Shown piece after piece: positions 35,629 to 45,342 of a stretch of 64,000 nucleotides of DNA. Each line of letters starts with the position of its first letter. The first letter of the stretch is position 1. The position numbers were made by a program, and so were the translations under genes. This DNA comes from Colwellia sp. 75C3. Its GTDB lineage: Bacteria > Pseudomonadota > Gammaproteobacteria > Enterobacterales > Alteromonadaceae. The notes under the pieces were generated by a model, which searched no databases, had not been told where the DNA came from, and worked only from the letters and a program-made list of their open reading frames with translations. Location: the NCBI RefSeq assembly GCF_002836255.1, contig NZ_PJAU01000061.1:186001-250000 (forward strand), written 5' to 3'.

Positions 35629-37716
35629 ATGTTACCTTCAAAAAATATTCAATGTTGTTTTTTCGCTTGTTTGTTGATTTTCCAAGGTTCAACACATGCG
35701 GCGCCGTTTGAGAGTTGCCCTTCAAACGCATTTTTAATGCAACAATCTGTCGCGAAACTTTATGGTGTAAACCTAGTGACGGGTGATTACTCATTATTAT
35801 CGAGTGACTTAGGCACCACCAATAAAATTAATGCCATTGGATTTAATTTTCATGATAACTACATTTATGGCTGGGGATATGAATGGGGCACTTTAGTTCG
35901 CATTGGAGATGACTACCAAGCTACGCCCATTACCCTAGAAAACAATCCTGGAGTCAACTTTTTTGTAGGTGATGTTGCCCTTAATGAAAATAGCTATTAT
36001 TTTTATAAAAAAGGGGTAGATTATGGCTTATATAAAGTGTCATTAGATGAACAGTCGAGTGAATATCTGCAAGTTATCAAAATAATTAATGGTCAAAATT
36101 TATCGGTATCAATTTTTGACTTCGCTTTTCACCCTGATAATGCTTTTGCTTACACTGTCGATAATAATGGTCAACTTTATCAAATCAACGTCACTAATGG
36201 CGACTTAGTTAACTTAGGTAATATTGGTGAAACGGGTACCTTTGGTGCCGTTTATTTTGATGTTGACGGTAATTTTTATATCAGCCGTAACAGTGATGGT
36301 TTTGTTTTCATTATCGATATCGAAGATCAAAGCCCACAAGCTACATTTTTTGCCTATGGCCCTAGCGCGTCACAAAACGATGGTGCCCGTTGTGCTGTAG
36401 CGCCTGTTATTGATGAGTCAATCGCAGCGACAACTGATTATGGTGATGCCCCAGACAGTTATGGCACCACACTGTTTAGTAATGGTGCAAGGCACGGTAT
36501 TAGTAATATTTATTTGGGTAACACGATAACAACTGAACATAACGCCAATGTATATCCCAAAACAGATGAAGATGATGGCATTACTTTTCTAACGCCTTTA
36601 TTAGCAGGAAGTGATAGCCTTATTGAAGTCAAAGCAACAGGGGCTGGTTATCTCAATATTTGGGGTGACTGGAATCGTGATGGTCTATTTTCAGAAAACG
36701 AAAAGTTAATCTCCGATAAGTATATGGATAACGTAACTGAGGTATTCCTTGTCAATACGCCGGCAAGCGCATTAAATGGTTTTACTTGGACTCGAGTTAG
36801 ATTCACTTCAATAACGTCTATCGTCGCCAGCGGCGGTGTTTCAGATGGTGAAGTGGAAGACTATAGAGTACTGGTAACCAATGCAGGTAATAGCCAAATC
36901 CAAGATACCCCTTACTACATTGCCTTTGAAGACAGCTGGCCTGAACAGGGTGATTACGATATGAATGACGTGGTAATGCTGCAGAACTCTTCAATATTAT
37001 TAACCGATTCATATGACGTTAAACAAATAGAATTTCAAGGCGAATTAAAGGCATTGGGTGCCTCTTATCACAATGGTTTTGCCATTCAATTAGATAATAT
37101 CTTGCCTAGTAACGTAAACACCAGCCTAGTCCGCTTTGAAATTAATGGTGTTTTACAAGAGCTAAGTGCCATTGAAGAAGGTACTGACTATTTAGTCATT
37201 AAAATTACTGATGATTTACGTAGACATATTCAATTAACTCAAACCTGTAAATATTATAGAACAGAAAAAGATTGTACTAATTCATCCTTAATGACCTTCA
37301 GCGTTACCGTCCCTTTTATCACTCCTATTGCCTTGAATGATTTTCCACAAGCCCCTTATAACCCATTTATATTTGCTCAAGATGCCACCTATCATGGTGA
37401 TCTGTTTTTCCATCCTGGTAGAGGCTTAGAGATTCATTTAAAAAACAAAATACCCACCTCTAAAGCCGATGTCAGTAGGTTTGGGGTTGCTGAGGATGCA
37501 ACACAAGCTGCCAGTAATTATTACTACCAAACAAGCGCTGGCTTGCCCTGGGCATTAGCGATAAACCCAGGTTCAATTGAGGAATGGAAGCACCCTATCG
37601 AAAGAGTCGATATGTTACAAGCCTATCCAAATTTTAAAATTTTTGTAGAAAGTAATGGCAGCAAAGAAACCAGTTGGTTTTCTCAAAGTAATGCAATTAA
37701 TTCAAAACTTTATTAA
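35629..37716 (+). CDS. Secreted LruC-domain protein with GEVED domain
   Basis: 695 residues from the ATG at 35629, preceded by GGGAG; the ATG at 35596 lacks one. The signal peptide ends near 'STHAAP'. The N-terminal part (about 30-260) has repeat units such as 'FHPDNAFAYTVDNNGQLYQIN', as in six- to seven-bladed propeller-like domains (DUF6923-like). The middle carries 'DYGDAPDSYGT' and 'DDGITFLTPL' (GEVED domain, beta sandwich). The C-terminal LruC domain has 'FEDSWPEQGDYDMNDVVM' and the closing 'GLPWALAINPG'. Probably a cell-surface or matrix protein. The small lipoprotein gene downstream is probably in the same unit. Confidence 0.8.
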   Translation: MLPSKNIQCCFFACLLIFQGSTHAAPFESCPSNAFLMQQSVAKLYGVNLVTGDYSLLSSDLGTTNKINAIGFNFHDNYIYGWGYEWGTLVRIGDDYQATPITLENNPGVNFFVGDVALNENSYYFYKKGVDYGLYKVSLDEQSSEYLQVIKIINGQNLSVSIFDFAFHPDNAFAYTVDNNGQLYQINVTNGDLVNLGNIGETGTFGAVYFDVDGNFYISRNSDGFVFIIDIEDQSPQATFFAYGPSASQNDGARCAVAPVIDESIAATTDYGDAPDSYGTTLFSNGARHGISNIYLGNTITTEHNANVYPKTDEDDGITFLTPLLAGSDSLIEVKATGAGYLNIWGDWNRDGLFSENEKLISDKYMDNVTEVFLVNTPASALNGFTWTRVRFTSITSIVASGGVSDGEVEDYRVLVTNAGNSQIQDTPYYIAFEDSWPEQGDYDMNDVVMLQNSSILLTDSYDVKQIEFQGELKALGASYHNGFAIQLDNILPSNVNTSLVRFEINGVLQELSAIEEGTDYLVIKITDDLRRHIQLTQTCKYYRTEKDCTNSSLMTFSVTVPFITPIALNDFPQAPYNPFIFAQDATYHGDLFFHPGRGLEIHLKNKIPTSKADVSRFGVAEDATQAASNYYYQTSAGLPWALAINPGSIEEWKHPIERVDMLQAYPNFKIFVESNGSKETSWFSQSNAINSKLY

Positions 37717-37747
37717 TGCCTAACGCCGGATAATAGGAATACACATA

Positions 37748-38248
37748 ATGAAAAGTCATTTAATTACACTCATAATATTAAATATAACCATAGGCATAAC
37801 TTTAGCTGGCTGTGGAGGTGGAGAAGAAGATAGTGGTCCGATTGAAACCGTTGAATCACCACCAGCACCCGTTTTAATACCAGAAGCAACACCAGAAGTG
37901 ACTAAACCAACAATCACCACTAGCGAATTAATAAGTGAGCCTGACTTTGATTTTATCTCTAGTACTGAGCTGGTCGTTACATTACCGGCATCACCATCAA
38001 CCACTGTCAGTTACTTTATTAATATATGTACGGATTTTTATGAGGAAAATGAAAAGGTAAAAATTAATTATGATAGTTGCAAGCTAAGAACAATACTGTC
38101 CACTTTGGAGCAGCCATTCACACTATCGATGAGTAATGCAGAATCAGCGCTAGTCGCTCAAATTTGGCCTATTGAAGAAGCAGCTCTACCAGTAACAATT
38201 TACTGGAATATCGCTGAATCCGGTAACCGTTGGAAAATAGCAATCTAA
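37748..38248 (+). CDS. Small lipoprotein, unknown function
   Basis: 166 residues with the lipobox 'ITLAGCGGGEEDSG'. A Pro/Thr/Glu-rich linker (about 30-60) is followed by a domain with two Cys ('NICTDFYEENEK' and 'YDSCKLR') that may form a disulphide. No family recognised. AGGAAT stands before the ATG. It lies 31 bases downstream of the LruC protein and ends at a strong hairpin, so it is probably co-expressed and surface-linked with it. Confidence 0.65.
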   Translation: MKSHLITLIILNITIGITLAGCGGGEEDSGPIETVESPPAPVLIPEATPEVTKPTITTSELISEPDFDFISSTELVVTLPASPSTTVSYFINICTDFYEENEKVKINYDSCKLRTILSTLEQPFTLSMSNAESALVAQIWPIEEAALPVTIYWNIAESGNRWKIAI

Positions 38249-38260
38249 GCCCTACCTGTT

Positions 38261-38306
38261 ACAAACTACCTTATTAATCGATATTGATATTAATAAGGTA
38301 GTTTGT
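38261..38306 (+). terminator. Long hairpin terminator, 18-bp perfect stem
   Basis: ACAAACTACCTTATTAAT pairs with ATTAATAAGGTAGTTTGT without mismatch around a ten-base loop, 13 bases after the lipoprotein stop. A short T-rich tail (CTTTT) follows on the plus strand. The stem is longer than usual for a terminator, so mRNA end protection is another possible role. Confidence 0.75.
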
Positions 38307-38475
38307 CTTTTAATGCCCCCTATCAACCTCCCCTAGCTAAACTCGCCCGAGCGTTCTCTCTTCTATCTATCAATGTATGTCGCATATTAAAATGCATAAC
38401 GCGAAAAGTACGACAAAACCCATTTACCTAGAGTCAATATCAGATAAAACCCTTATATAACAATAACAAACATTG

Positions 38476-38491
38476 TGGCACGTAATATGAA
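38476..38491 (+). promoter_or_regulatory. Weak sigma-54-like promoter candidate before the EPS region
   Basis: A perfect -24 element TGGCACG is followed, at the right spacing, by ATGAA in place of TTGCA, so the key GC of the -12 box is GA. It lies 45 bases before the first gene of the EPS region. The full-strength site upstream of 49829 makes a sigma-54 role here worth considering, but on its own this match is weak. Confidence 0.25.
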
Positions 38492-38535
38492 TTACTAATG
38501 ATAAGCGTAACTATCATTAACTCAGGACACACCAG

Positions 38536-39042
38536 ATGAAACAACTTTCATTAAACTCTATTTTTGTCATTACCGTGCTTTCCTGTACAGGTTGTGTTTC
38601 TTCCTCAATAAGTGACTCTGTAGCGTTAATCGAACGTGAAGCTAACTCAGAGAATTACCGAACAAGTAATAAAAGTGTTTTAACCAGTATTCAAGCATTA
38701 CGTAACTCACAAAAAATAATCGAGCCACAAGATACTTTAACAGACTCTAAATTTGATCCGAAAAGTGATCGCCAAAGTTACACCTTTGTTTATGAATTAC
38801 ATAATAAAGAGTTAGATTACGATGATAAAATTAGAATTGTCAGCCTGGTAGTTAACAAGAATCAAACCTTTATTATTAACATTGCGCCAGCTAAAGGCAC
38901 AAACACTCTCGACCAATTAGCACTTTCAATGGCGCGTGCTGAAGTTTTACGTCTGTATATTAGTCACTTTAATAACAAAGTAACCATCAAATTTGCCCCT
39001 AAACTATCCACTGACACTATAAACTTAGTTATTGGTGCTTAA
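38536..39042 (+). CDS. Lipoprotein at the head of the exopolysaccharide region
   Basis: 168 residues with the lipobox 'VLSCTGCVSS'. The mature part has no motif I know, except an OmpA-like hint at the end ('LALSMARAEVLRLYISHF' and 'KVTIKFAPKLSTDTINLVIGA'). Only one base separates its stop from the chain-length gene start, so the two are co-translated. It may help the polysaccharide export complex at the outer membrane. Function not shown. Confidence 0.65.
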   Translation: MKQLSLNSIFVITVLSCTGCVSSSISDSVALIEREANSENYRTSNKSVLTSIQALRNSQKIIEPQDTLTDSKFDPKSDRQSYTFVYELHNKELDYDDKIRIVSLVVNKNQTFIINIAPAKGTNTLDQLALSMARAEVLRLYISHFNNKVTIKFAPKLSTDTINLVIGA

Positions 39043-39043
39043 G

Positions 39044-40522
39044 ATGACTACATCAATAATTATCAATATTCATCTTATTTTGTCAGCGATTTGGCGTCAT
39101 AGATATTTAATACTATTTCCAGCATTCACATTACCCGTTATCGCAGTAATAGTTTGTTTTATCGCCCCAAGAACTTGGCAAGCCCATACCACTGTGTTGG
39201 TACAAGAAAGCGCCAAAATGAATCCTTTTCTAGAAGACTTATCAGTAGCAACTGATTTAGAAAACAGAATGACCACGTTGGATACCTTACTTCATAGTCG
39301 ACATACACTCATTAACGTTGCTCAAGATTTAGCACTAATCGATGATAAATCCACTGACTTTCAAAAGGATCAATTAGTTAAAGAATTATCTGCGGCCCTT
39401 AAAGTTAAATTAATCGGTAAAGACTTGGTAAAACTTGTTTACCAAGCAGACTCACCGGAAAACATCGTCGATGTTCTGCTTGCAGTTAGAGCACGGTTTT
39501 TAGAAAAACTATTAGCGCCCGAGTTATCAGCCATTGATGCCTCTGAATCCTTTTTAACATCCCAGTTAACTTTAAAAACCGCTGACTTACAAAAAGCCGA
39601 GTTAAGATTAGCAAGTTTCAAACAAAGCAATGCCGAGCAATTACCTCGTCTTTACAGCGCAAACAGTAACCGTTTTAGTCAATTAAGTATGTTACTCGAA
39701 CAACGTAAAATTGAATTGTCTGGTGCTATTGCCGCTAAAAAAACGATTCGTACTCGGCTAGCTCAAGTTGATCCGGTAATGAGTGAGATTGAACAGAGCA
39801 TTGTAACAACTAAAAGTGAGTTAGCCATTTTACGCTCTCGCTACACTGACCAGCATAGCCGAGTAGAGACATCCCTTAGAAAATTATCCCAGCTTGAAGA
39901 CGAGCGTGAATCCCAGAGTAAAACATCATACAAAATAACGGAAATAGATTTAAATCGTTTATGGGAAGTGGCGAGTAGCATGCAAGATGGTGAAGTTGAT
40001 ACTAATCAAAACTTATTATTAGTTTCGCAATTACAAGAATTACAACTAGCAGACAGTCAGGTAGAAAAGATCAGAGAAGAAATTAATTCCATAGAAAAAC
40101 AAACAAGAGCACTAAAAAGTTCACTGGCCGGAACCGGTGAAATGGAAAGACAATTATTAGAGCTAGAAAGAGATCTTAAAGTTCAACGAGATTTATACAG
40201 TGATTTATTATACCGCTATGAAAAAGCCAAAATTACCGGTGCACTTGGTCGTTTTGAACAACCTGAACGAATCAAAATAATCGATCAACCCTATAAACCG
40301 AGTTCACCGACTAACTCCCCTCTTTCAATATTTTTATTAGCAGGCATTATTGGCGGACTATTTTTAGGTGGCGGTTTAGCTTTATTTGCCGAATTAGCAG
40401 ATACATCAATCCGCGCAAGATATCAGCTCGAATTAATCACTTCAACACCGGTAATAACCCGATTACCAAGAATTGGCGCACAACCTTTTGACAGTTTGAA
40501 AACTTTAGGAGAAGACGTATGA
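39044..40522 (+). CDS. Wzz/GumC-type polysaccharide chain-length protein
   Basis: 492 residues from the ATG at 39044; an upstream TTG at 39032 overlaps the previous stop. N-terminal membrane helix ('YLILFPAFTLPVIAVIVCFIA'), a long coiled-coil periplasmic part (about 150-400) and a second helix near 440-460 with the typical 'PSSPTNSPLSIFLLAGIIGG' before it. No kinase domain is fused; a separate CpsD-like ATPase lies at 53166-53861. It probably forms the inner-membrane co-polymerase ring that sets chain length or export. Its stop overlaps the next start by four bases. Confidence 0.85.
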   Translation: MTTSIIINIHLILSAIWRHRYLILFPAFTLPVIAVIVCFIAPRTWQAHTTVLVQESAKMNPFLEDLSVATDLENRMTTLDTLLHSRHTLINVAQDLALIDDKSTDFQKDQLVKELSAALKVKLIGKDLVKLVYQADSPENIVDVLLAVRARFLEKLLAPELSAIDASESFLTSQLTLKTADLQKAELRLASFKQSNAEQLPRLYSANSNRFSQLSMLLEQRKIELSGAIAAKKTIRTRLAQVDPVMSEIEQSIVTTKSELAILRSRYTDQHSRVETSLRKLSQLEDERESQSKTSYKITEIDLNRLWEVASSMQDGEVDTNQNLLLVSQLQELQLADSQVEKIREEINSIEKQTRALKSSLAGTGEMERQLLELERDLKVQRDLYSDLLYRYEKAKITGALGRFEQPERIKIIDQPYKPSSPTNSPLSIFLLAGIIGGLFLGGGLALFAELADTSIRARYQLELITSTPVITRLPRIGAQPFDSLKTLGEDV

Positions 40523-41613
40523 AACCAGTCATCGTTCATGTTGTACAACACTTAAAACCCGGTGGTATAGAAAGTTTAGCATTAGAGTTTCAACGAGCTG
40601 CTCAGCCATTTTTTGATGTTCACATCATTTCGCTAGAAAAGCACAACGTCCAATATTATTGGAATAACATTGATGGTGTTAAAGAATTTATCCATGGTTT
40701 AAACAAAAAGCCCGGTTGGCAAGCGAACATTTTCACTCAATTAACACACTTTTTTAAAGCGGTTAATCCTATGTATGTTCATACCCATCATATAGGTCCA
40801 CTAGTCTATGGCGGTGTTTCAGCAAGACTCGCCAACGTTAAACATATTATACATACCGAGCATGATGCATGGCACCTAGCGAAAGCTAAACCACGCTTAT
40901 TACAAAAACTATTTATCGCTTTGATTCAGCCTATTTATGTTGCTGACGCTAATTTCGTTGCTGAGCAAGTTAATCGTTTAATGCCATCGTTACATCCGAT
41001 TGTCATTACTAATGGCATCGATACCAATAAGTTTACCCCCTCAGAGTTCAGTAAAAAAAAGTTACGCGCAAAGGTGAACTTACCTACAGACCTAAAGTTC
41101 ATTGGTTGTGCTGCCAGATTAGAATCAGTGAAAGCCCATGATGTACTAATTAAAGCATTACACCATTTACCGAGTGACATCGGCTTATTACTCGCTGGAA
41201 CAGGCAGTTTAGAGCAAGAATTAAAAGCGTTGGTCATTAAACTAAATTTACAACAAAGGGTTTTCTTTTTAGGCCACATTGATGATATGACCACATTTTA
41301 TCCGTTACTTGATGTTTTCTGTCTTGCTTCACATAACGAGGGTTTACCTTTATCGCCCTTGGAAGCTCAAGCCTGTGGAATACCAGCAGTATTAACCAAT
41401 GTTGGCGGTTGTAAGGAAGCCGTATGTAGTGAAACAGGTATTATTGTTGAAGCTAATAATCCGACATTGTTATCACAAGCACTTCTACGCTCACTCAATC
41501 AAAAAACGAATCAATCACCTAGAGTATTTGTAGAAAAACAACGTTCACTCGATAAGATGATTAATCAATACGTTTCATTAACTCAATCTGAACTAAGGTG
41601 GAAACTATGTTAG
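40519..41613 (+). CDS. Glycosyltransferase family 4
   Basis: 364 residues with a GT-B fold. The N-terminal domain opens 'VIVHVVQHLKPGGIESLALEF', with the Gly-Gly acceptor-side loop. The C-terminal nucleotide-sugar domain has 'FIGCAARLESVKAHDVLIKAL', 'LLLAGTGSLEQEL', 'FFLGHIDD' and the E-x7-E motif 'EGLPLSPLEAQACGIPAV'. It adds a sugar from a nucleotide donor to the lipid-linked repeat unit, in the cytosol. Overlaps both neighbours by a few bases. Confidence 0.9.
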   Translation: MKPVIVHVVQHLKPGGIESLALEFQRAAQPFFDVHIISLEKHNVQYYWNNIDGVKEFIHGLNKKPGWQANIFTQLTHFFKAVNPMYVHTHHIGPLVYGGVSARLANVKHIIHTEHDAWHLAKAKPRLLQKLFIALIQPIYVADANFVAEQVNRLMPSLHPIVITNGIDTNKFTPSEFSKKKLRAKVNLPTDLKFIGCAARLESVKAHDVLIKALHHLPSDIGLLLAGTGSLEQELKALVIKLNLQQRVFFLGHIDDMTTFYPLLDVFCLASHNEGLPLSPLEAQACGIPAVLTNVGGCKEAVCSETGIIVEANNPTLLSQALLRSLNQKTNQSPRVFVEKQRSLDKMINQYVSLTQSELRWKLC

Positions 41614-42791
41614 AGCTAATAATGATAACTCTCTTTGCGGTGGCACTGTTTTTAGTGGTTTACCATCATGCTATATATCCATTAATGCTTAAGATCATGA
41701 CTAAGAATAAAAATAGGCTTAACACTGTCATTAAAAAACGTCGTTATATGTTTAGTACCGAAGACGAAAAACTAAACCGTTTTTCGATTATTATCCCGGC
41801 GTTTAATGAAGCTAAATTTATTGCCGAAAAAATTAGAAATTTAAGTTTTATTGACTACCCAAGTGACCGCTATGAATTGATTTTACTGTGTGATGGTTGC
41901 CAAGATGATACACATAATATTGCCGTTCAAACATTGGCTGAACTCGCTTGCCATGATTTACAGGTGCAATTAATTAACTTTAAAGATAACCGCGGTAAAG
42001 TCGCAGCACTTAAAGAAGGTGTCGCCAAAGCAAAATATGACAATATTGTTTTTAGCGATGTATCGGCATTATTACCTGTAAACAGCTTATTGATGTTAGA
42101 CAGTCACTTTAAAAACCCTAAGGTTGGCGCTGTATCAGGAGGATATAAGTTTATTGAAAAAGGAACGGCCGGCGAACAATGTTACTGGCAATATCAGTCG
42201 ATGGTTAAATCAAGAGAAAGCACTTTAGCGAGTGTATTAGGCGCCCACGGTGCATTTTATGCACTTCGTAAGTCATGTTATGAAGAAGTCCCCGTAGATA
42301 CCATTAATGACGACTTTTTGATCCCAATGAATGTCATTAAACAAGGTTATCGGGTGATCTATGAACCAAGAGTCGTTGCCATTGAGCTTGAGCACGTTAA
42401 TTTAGAGCAAGATATGCGTAGACGTTTAAGAATAGCGGCAGGTAATTTTCAACAACTTGTTTACTTATTACCTTTATTATCACCTAAGTATGGTTGGAAT
42501 GCGGTAAATTTTGCTTCAGGCAAAGCCTTAAGAGCCGTAATGCCTTTTATATTCGTATTTATTTTTATTAGTAATATATACCTTGTGCCCACTCACTATT
42601 TTTTCTTATCAATTTTGGCTTGCCAAGTTAGCTTATATAGCCTTGTTATGCTCATTAATATATTTAATATTTCACCGAAATTGAATGTATTAAGAGTGAT
42701 TTGTTATTTAGTCAATGGTTACTGGGTTGCCTTGAAAGGATCTTTAAAATACATATTTGGTTTACAAGAAAAAATTTGGACTAAAACTTAA
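41607..42791 (+). CDS. Glycosyltransferase family 2, membrane-bound
   Basis: 394 residues from the ATG at 41607, which overlaps the previous gene by seven bases. N-terminal membrane helix, then a GT-A domain: 'FSIIIPAFNEAKFIAEKI', 'LCDGCQDDT', 'KVAALKEGVAKAKYDNIVFSD' (parts) and 'DDFLIPMNVI', ending with 'RRLRIAAGNFQQLVYLLPLL' in place of QxxRW. Three or more C-terminal membrane segments. This is the arrangement of processive or lipid-linked sugar transferases such as hyaluronan or poly-GlcNAc synthases, but it could equally add one sugar to a repeat unit. Confidence 0.85.
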   Translation: MLELIMITLFAVALFLVVYHHAIYPLMLKIMTKNKNRLNTVIKKRRYMFSTEDEKLNRFSIIIPAFNEAKFIAEKIRNLSFIDYPSDRYELILLCDGCQDDTHNIAVQTLAELACHDLQVQLINFKDNRGKVAALKEGVAKAKYDNIVFSDVSALLPVNSLLMLDSHFKNPKVGAVSGGYKFIEKGTAGEQCYWQYQSMVKSRESTLASVLGAHGAFYALRKSCYEEVPVDTINDDFLIPMNVIKQGYRVIYEPRVVAIELEHVNLEQDMRRRLRIAAGNFQQLVYLLPLLSPKYGWNAVNFASGKALRAVMPFIFVFIFISNIYLVPTHYFFLSILACQVSLYSLVMLINIFNISPKLNVLRVICYLVNGYWVALKGSLKYIFGLQEKIWTKT

Positions 42792-42835
42792 CTTAATATT
42801 TAGTTTTATATTTAGCATGATACTTAGGAGAACTT

Positions 42836-43477
42836 ATGAAACACATTAGTTTCGTACACCCAGGCATTGCATTACTTAAAAGAGTTATTGATTTAGTCTT
42901 CTCAATCGGCTGCCTGTTATTAACACTGCCTTTATTTGTGGTAATAGCACTGATGATAAAATTTTCATCACAAGGAGACATTTTTTATTGTCAATTAAGG
43001 GTGGGTAAAATGAAAGCGGGCAAAGTGGTACATTTCAATATGATCAAGTTTCGTACTATGGTGACAAATGCCGAAGCCAGCTCTGGTGCAGTTTGGGCAA
43101 CGAGTAACGATAATAGGCTTACCTCTATCGGTAAGTTACTTAGAAAAGTTCGCCTTGATGAACTACCTCAATTTATCAACGTGATTAAAGGTGATATGTC
43201 ACTTATCGGACCTCGTCCTGAAAGGCCAGAAATAGTGATAGAACTAGACAAAGCCATCCCATTTTATTCTGAGCGTACTTACGATATGACTCCCGGCATT
43301 ACCGGTTTAGCACAAGTAAACCAGGGATATGATACCTGCATTGATGATGTTAAAGCTAAAATAGCCTATGACTTTGCATACTCGCTATCACTTACTAAAC
43401 TACATAGGTGGTTGTTAATGGATTTAAAGATTATTTTCAAAACTATACTCATTATGGTGTTAGGACGTGGACAGTAA
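42836..43477 (+). CDS. Undecaprenyl-phosphate sugar phosphotransferase (priming enzyme)
   Basis: 213 residues with the bacterial sugar-transferase fold: one N-terminal re-entrant helix ('LLKRVIDLVFSIGCLLLTLPLF'), then 'FYCQLRVGK', 'MIKFRTMV', 'LRKVRLDELPQFINVIKGDMSLIGPRPERPE' (in parts) and 'PGITGLAQV'. It is the short PglC/WcaJ-C type without the extra N-terminal domain. It moves a sugar-1-phosphate from a UDP-sugar to undecaprenyl phosphate, the first step of repeat-unit assembly. Preceded by TTAGGAGAAC, a strong ribosome binding site. Confidence 0.9.
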   Translation: MKHISFVHPGIALLKRVIDLVFSIGCLLLTLPLFVVIALMIKFSSQGDIFYCQLRVGKMKAGKVVHFNMIKFRTMVTNAEASSGAVWATSNDNRLTSIGKLLRKVRLDELPQFINVIKGDMSLIGPRPERPEIVIELDKAIPFYSERTYDMTPGITGLAQVNQGYDTCIDDVKAKIAYDFAYSLSLTKLHRWLLMDLKIIFKTILIMVLGRGQ

Positions 43478-43501
43478 ACTACTAGATACCAGGATAAATC
43501 T

Positions 43502-44410
43502 ATGACAGATATTAATGTGACTTGTATTGGTGGAGGCCACGGTTTAGGGCATCTATTGGAAATTATCAATGATTTTGATTTTGTAAATTTAGCTGGCATT
43601 GTGAGTACCACAGATAATGGAGGTTCTACTGGCCGTTTAAGAGAAAGCTGCGATACCATTTCCTGGGGAGACATTCGCTATTGCTTATCAAAGTTAAGCA
43701 AGGCGGTAACAGCTAAAGAACCCTCCACTAAGGCATTATTATTTGAATACCGCTTCGACAACGTAGGTGATCTATCGGGGCATAGTTTAGGAAATTTAAT
43801 GTTCTGCGCCGTTGATTCCCTTTGTATCAGACCTACCGAAACGGTGCAGGTAATGCGAGAATATTTAGGTATTAAGGCAAACATTTTACCTATGTCTGAT
43901 GCGGTAACACACCTAGTGAGTCATTGCGCTGAGCACTGCTATTTTGGTGAGGTTGAAGTAGATGAACACGCTAACCAAGGCATTAGTAAGCTCATCTTAA
44001 CACCAGACGTTAAGCCAAGTGAAGAAGTTTTAGATACCCTAAGAAATACGGATATTTTATTTCTTGGTCCTGGTAGTTTTTATACCAGTACCTTACCCAG
44101 CCTCTTAATGGATGCTGTCATTGATGTAATTAATCAAAATACCAAATTGAAAATTTATTTTATTACCAATGTTAAAGACGAGTTTAACAACGCACTCAAC
44201 AAGCAACACGAAGAAATACATTATCAGCTTGAATTCATTAAAAAATTAGGATTAACAAAAGCCGTTCACTCTTTAATTCCTCGTCATCGCATTCCTGATT
44301 CTATCGAATTATGTAAACCTTATACCATCGCTGAGCTTCCTGCCGATACAAGCGGCAGACATCAACAGACGTTTTATCGAGAACAACTACTTGAGCTAAT
44401 TCAACGATAG
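43502..44410 (+). CDS. YvcK/CofD-like family protein
   Basis: 302 residues with the family's start 'VTCIGGGHGLGHLLEII' (nucleotide-binding loop), 'GIVSTTDNGGSTGRLRE', 'PWGDIRYCL'-like 'SWGDIRYCLSKL' and 'DNVGDLSGHSLGNLM'. YvcK binds UDP-GlcNAc and regulates cell-wall or carbon metabolism in Firmicutes and Mycobacterium; CofD is a phospholactate transferase. Its place directly after the priming transferase suggests that it measures or steers nucleotide sugars for this polysaccharide. That is inference. It probably ends the first EPS operon; the next gene is convergent. Confidence 0.8.
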   Translation: MTDINVTCIGGGHGLGHLLEIINDFDFVNLAGIVSTTDNGGSTGRLRESCDTISWGDIRYCLSKLSKAVTAKEPSTKALLFEYRFDNVGDLSGHSLGNLMFCAVDSLCIRPTETVQVMREYLGIKANILPMSDAVTHLVSHCAEHCYFGEVEVDEHANQGISKLILTPDVKPSEEVLDTLRNTDILFLGPGSFYTSTLPSLLMDAVIDVINQNTKLKIYFITNVKDEFNNALNKQHEEIHYQLEFIKKLGLTKAVHSLIPRHRIPDSIELCKPYTIAELPADTSGRHQQTFYREQLLELIQR

Positions 44411-44549
44411 TGACTAAAGGATATAGATGCCAAAGCGGCTACCTTATTGGTCCTTTTCATATGTCCTAAACAATAAAACACATGGCTATCAATATCATCA
44501 AATTACACAGCAATAAGTAAATTTAAACTCCAAATAAATCAAGTCAAAC

Positions 44550-45341
44550 TCAATTGAACTCTTTCATAATAGTTACCATAAGTTGATTGGCACTCTCAAA
44601 ATCAAAGCGTTCAAGTTGCTCTGCTAAAACTTTCAGCTCTGCTTTTATGGGTTGTAAACGACTTACCTGTTGCAGTGTTTCTAAGCTGGTGATAGCACTG
44701 CTATCGTAATCAACAATCGCTTGTTGTAATACCATAAAGTGTTCAGTTACCTCTATTGAAGTCATTTCAATCAATGTACTTTCACTGACGTCAGTAGAAG
44801 AGAGCTGGTTGTTAAGTTGTTTAATGACTTTTTTCGCTGCGATATCAAGATCTACTGCGAGTGAATCAACGACCTCACTCGCGTTTATATCACTGCTAGT
44901 GAAGCAAGCTTGTTCTAATAATACCGCACAATGATAGACCTGTGTTAAACCTAAGCTACCGGCATTACCTTTAATACTATGAGCGAGTCGTTTTTTACCT
45001 TCATGATCATCTCCCAATGCTTGAAACTGCTTTAAAACATCATCATTGCTTTGAATAAATTTACCTAATAGCTTGCGATAAAGTGCAGCGTTACCGCCAC
45101 AATGCATTAAGCCCTTTTCAATATCAATTTCGTTCGTGTTATCAAGTACTAGGCCTTGAATGACGTCTGCAGCTTTTAAATCCGGCTCTGTTCTTAAATT
45201 GGCTAACGAATCAACCTTATTACCTTTAGCCCCAGTGTGTAGCGTATCTTGTGCTAAAACAGTCGAGGATGATTTTTTAGGTGAAATCCATTGCGCCATA
45301 ATTTTAAACATTTTTTCAGGGATAATAGGTTTAGCGATAAA
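44550..45341 (-). pseudogene. Hybrid sensor kinase 3' remnant: receiver tail plus Hpt domain
   Basis: Past its first ATG (45311) the minus frame stays open upstream and reads 'FIAKPIIPEKMFKIMAQWI', the conserved end of a receiver domain (the Lys-Pro pair). It then loses all similarity at about 45342. So the gene is cut inside its receiver. The rest encodes an Hpt domain with 'RLAHSIKGNAGSLGL' (phosphorylatable His). The part from 45311 could still be made as a stand-alone Hpt protein of 253 residues. The missing part should encode the sensor, kinase and most of the receiver. Confidence 0.75.
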
Positions 45342-45342
45342 T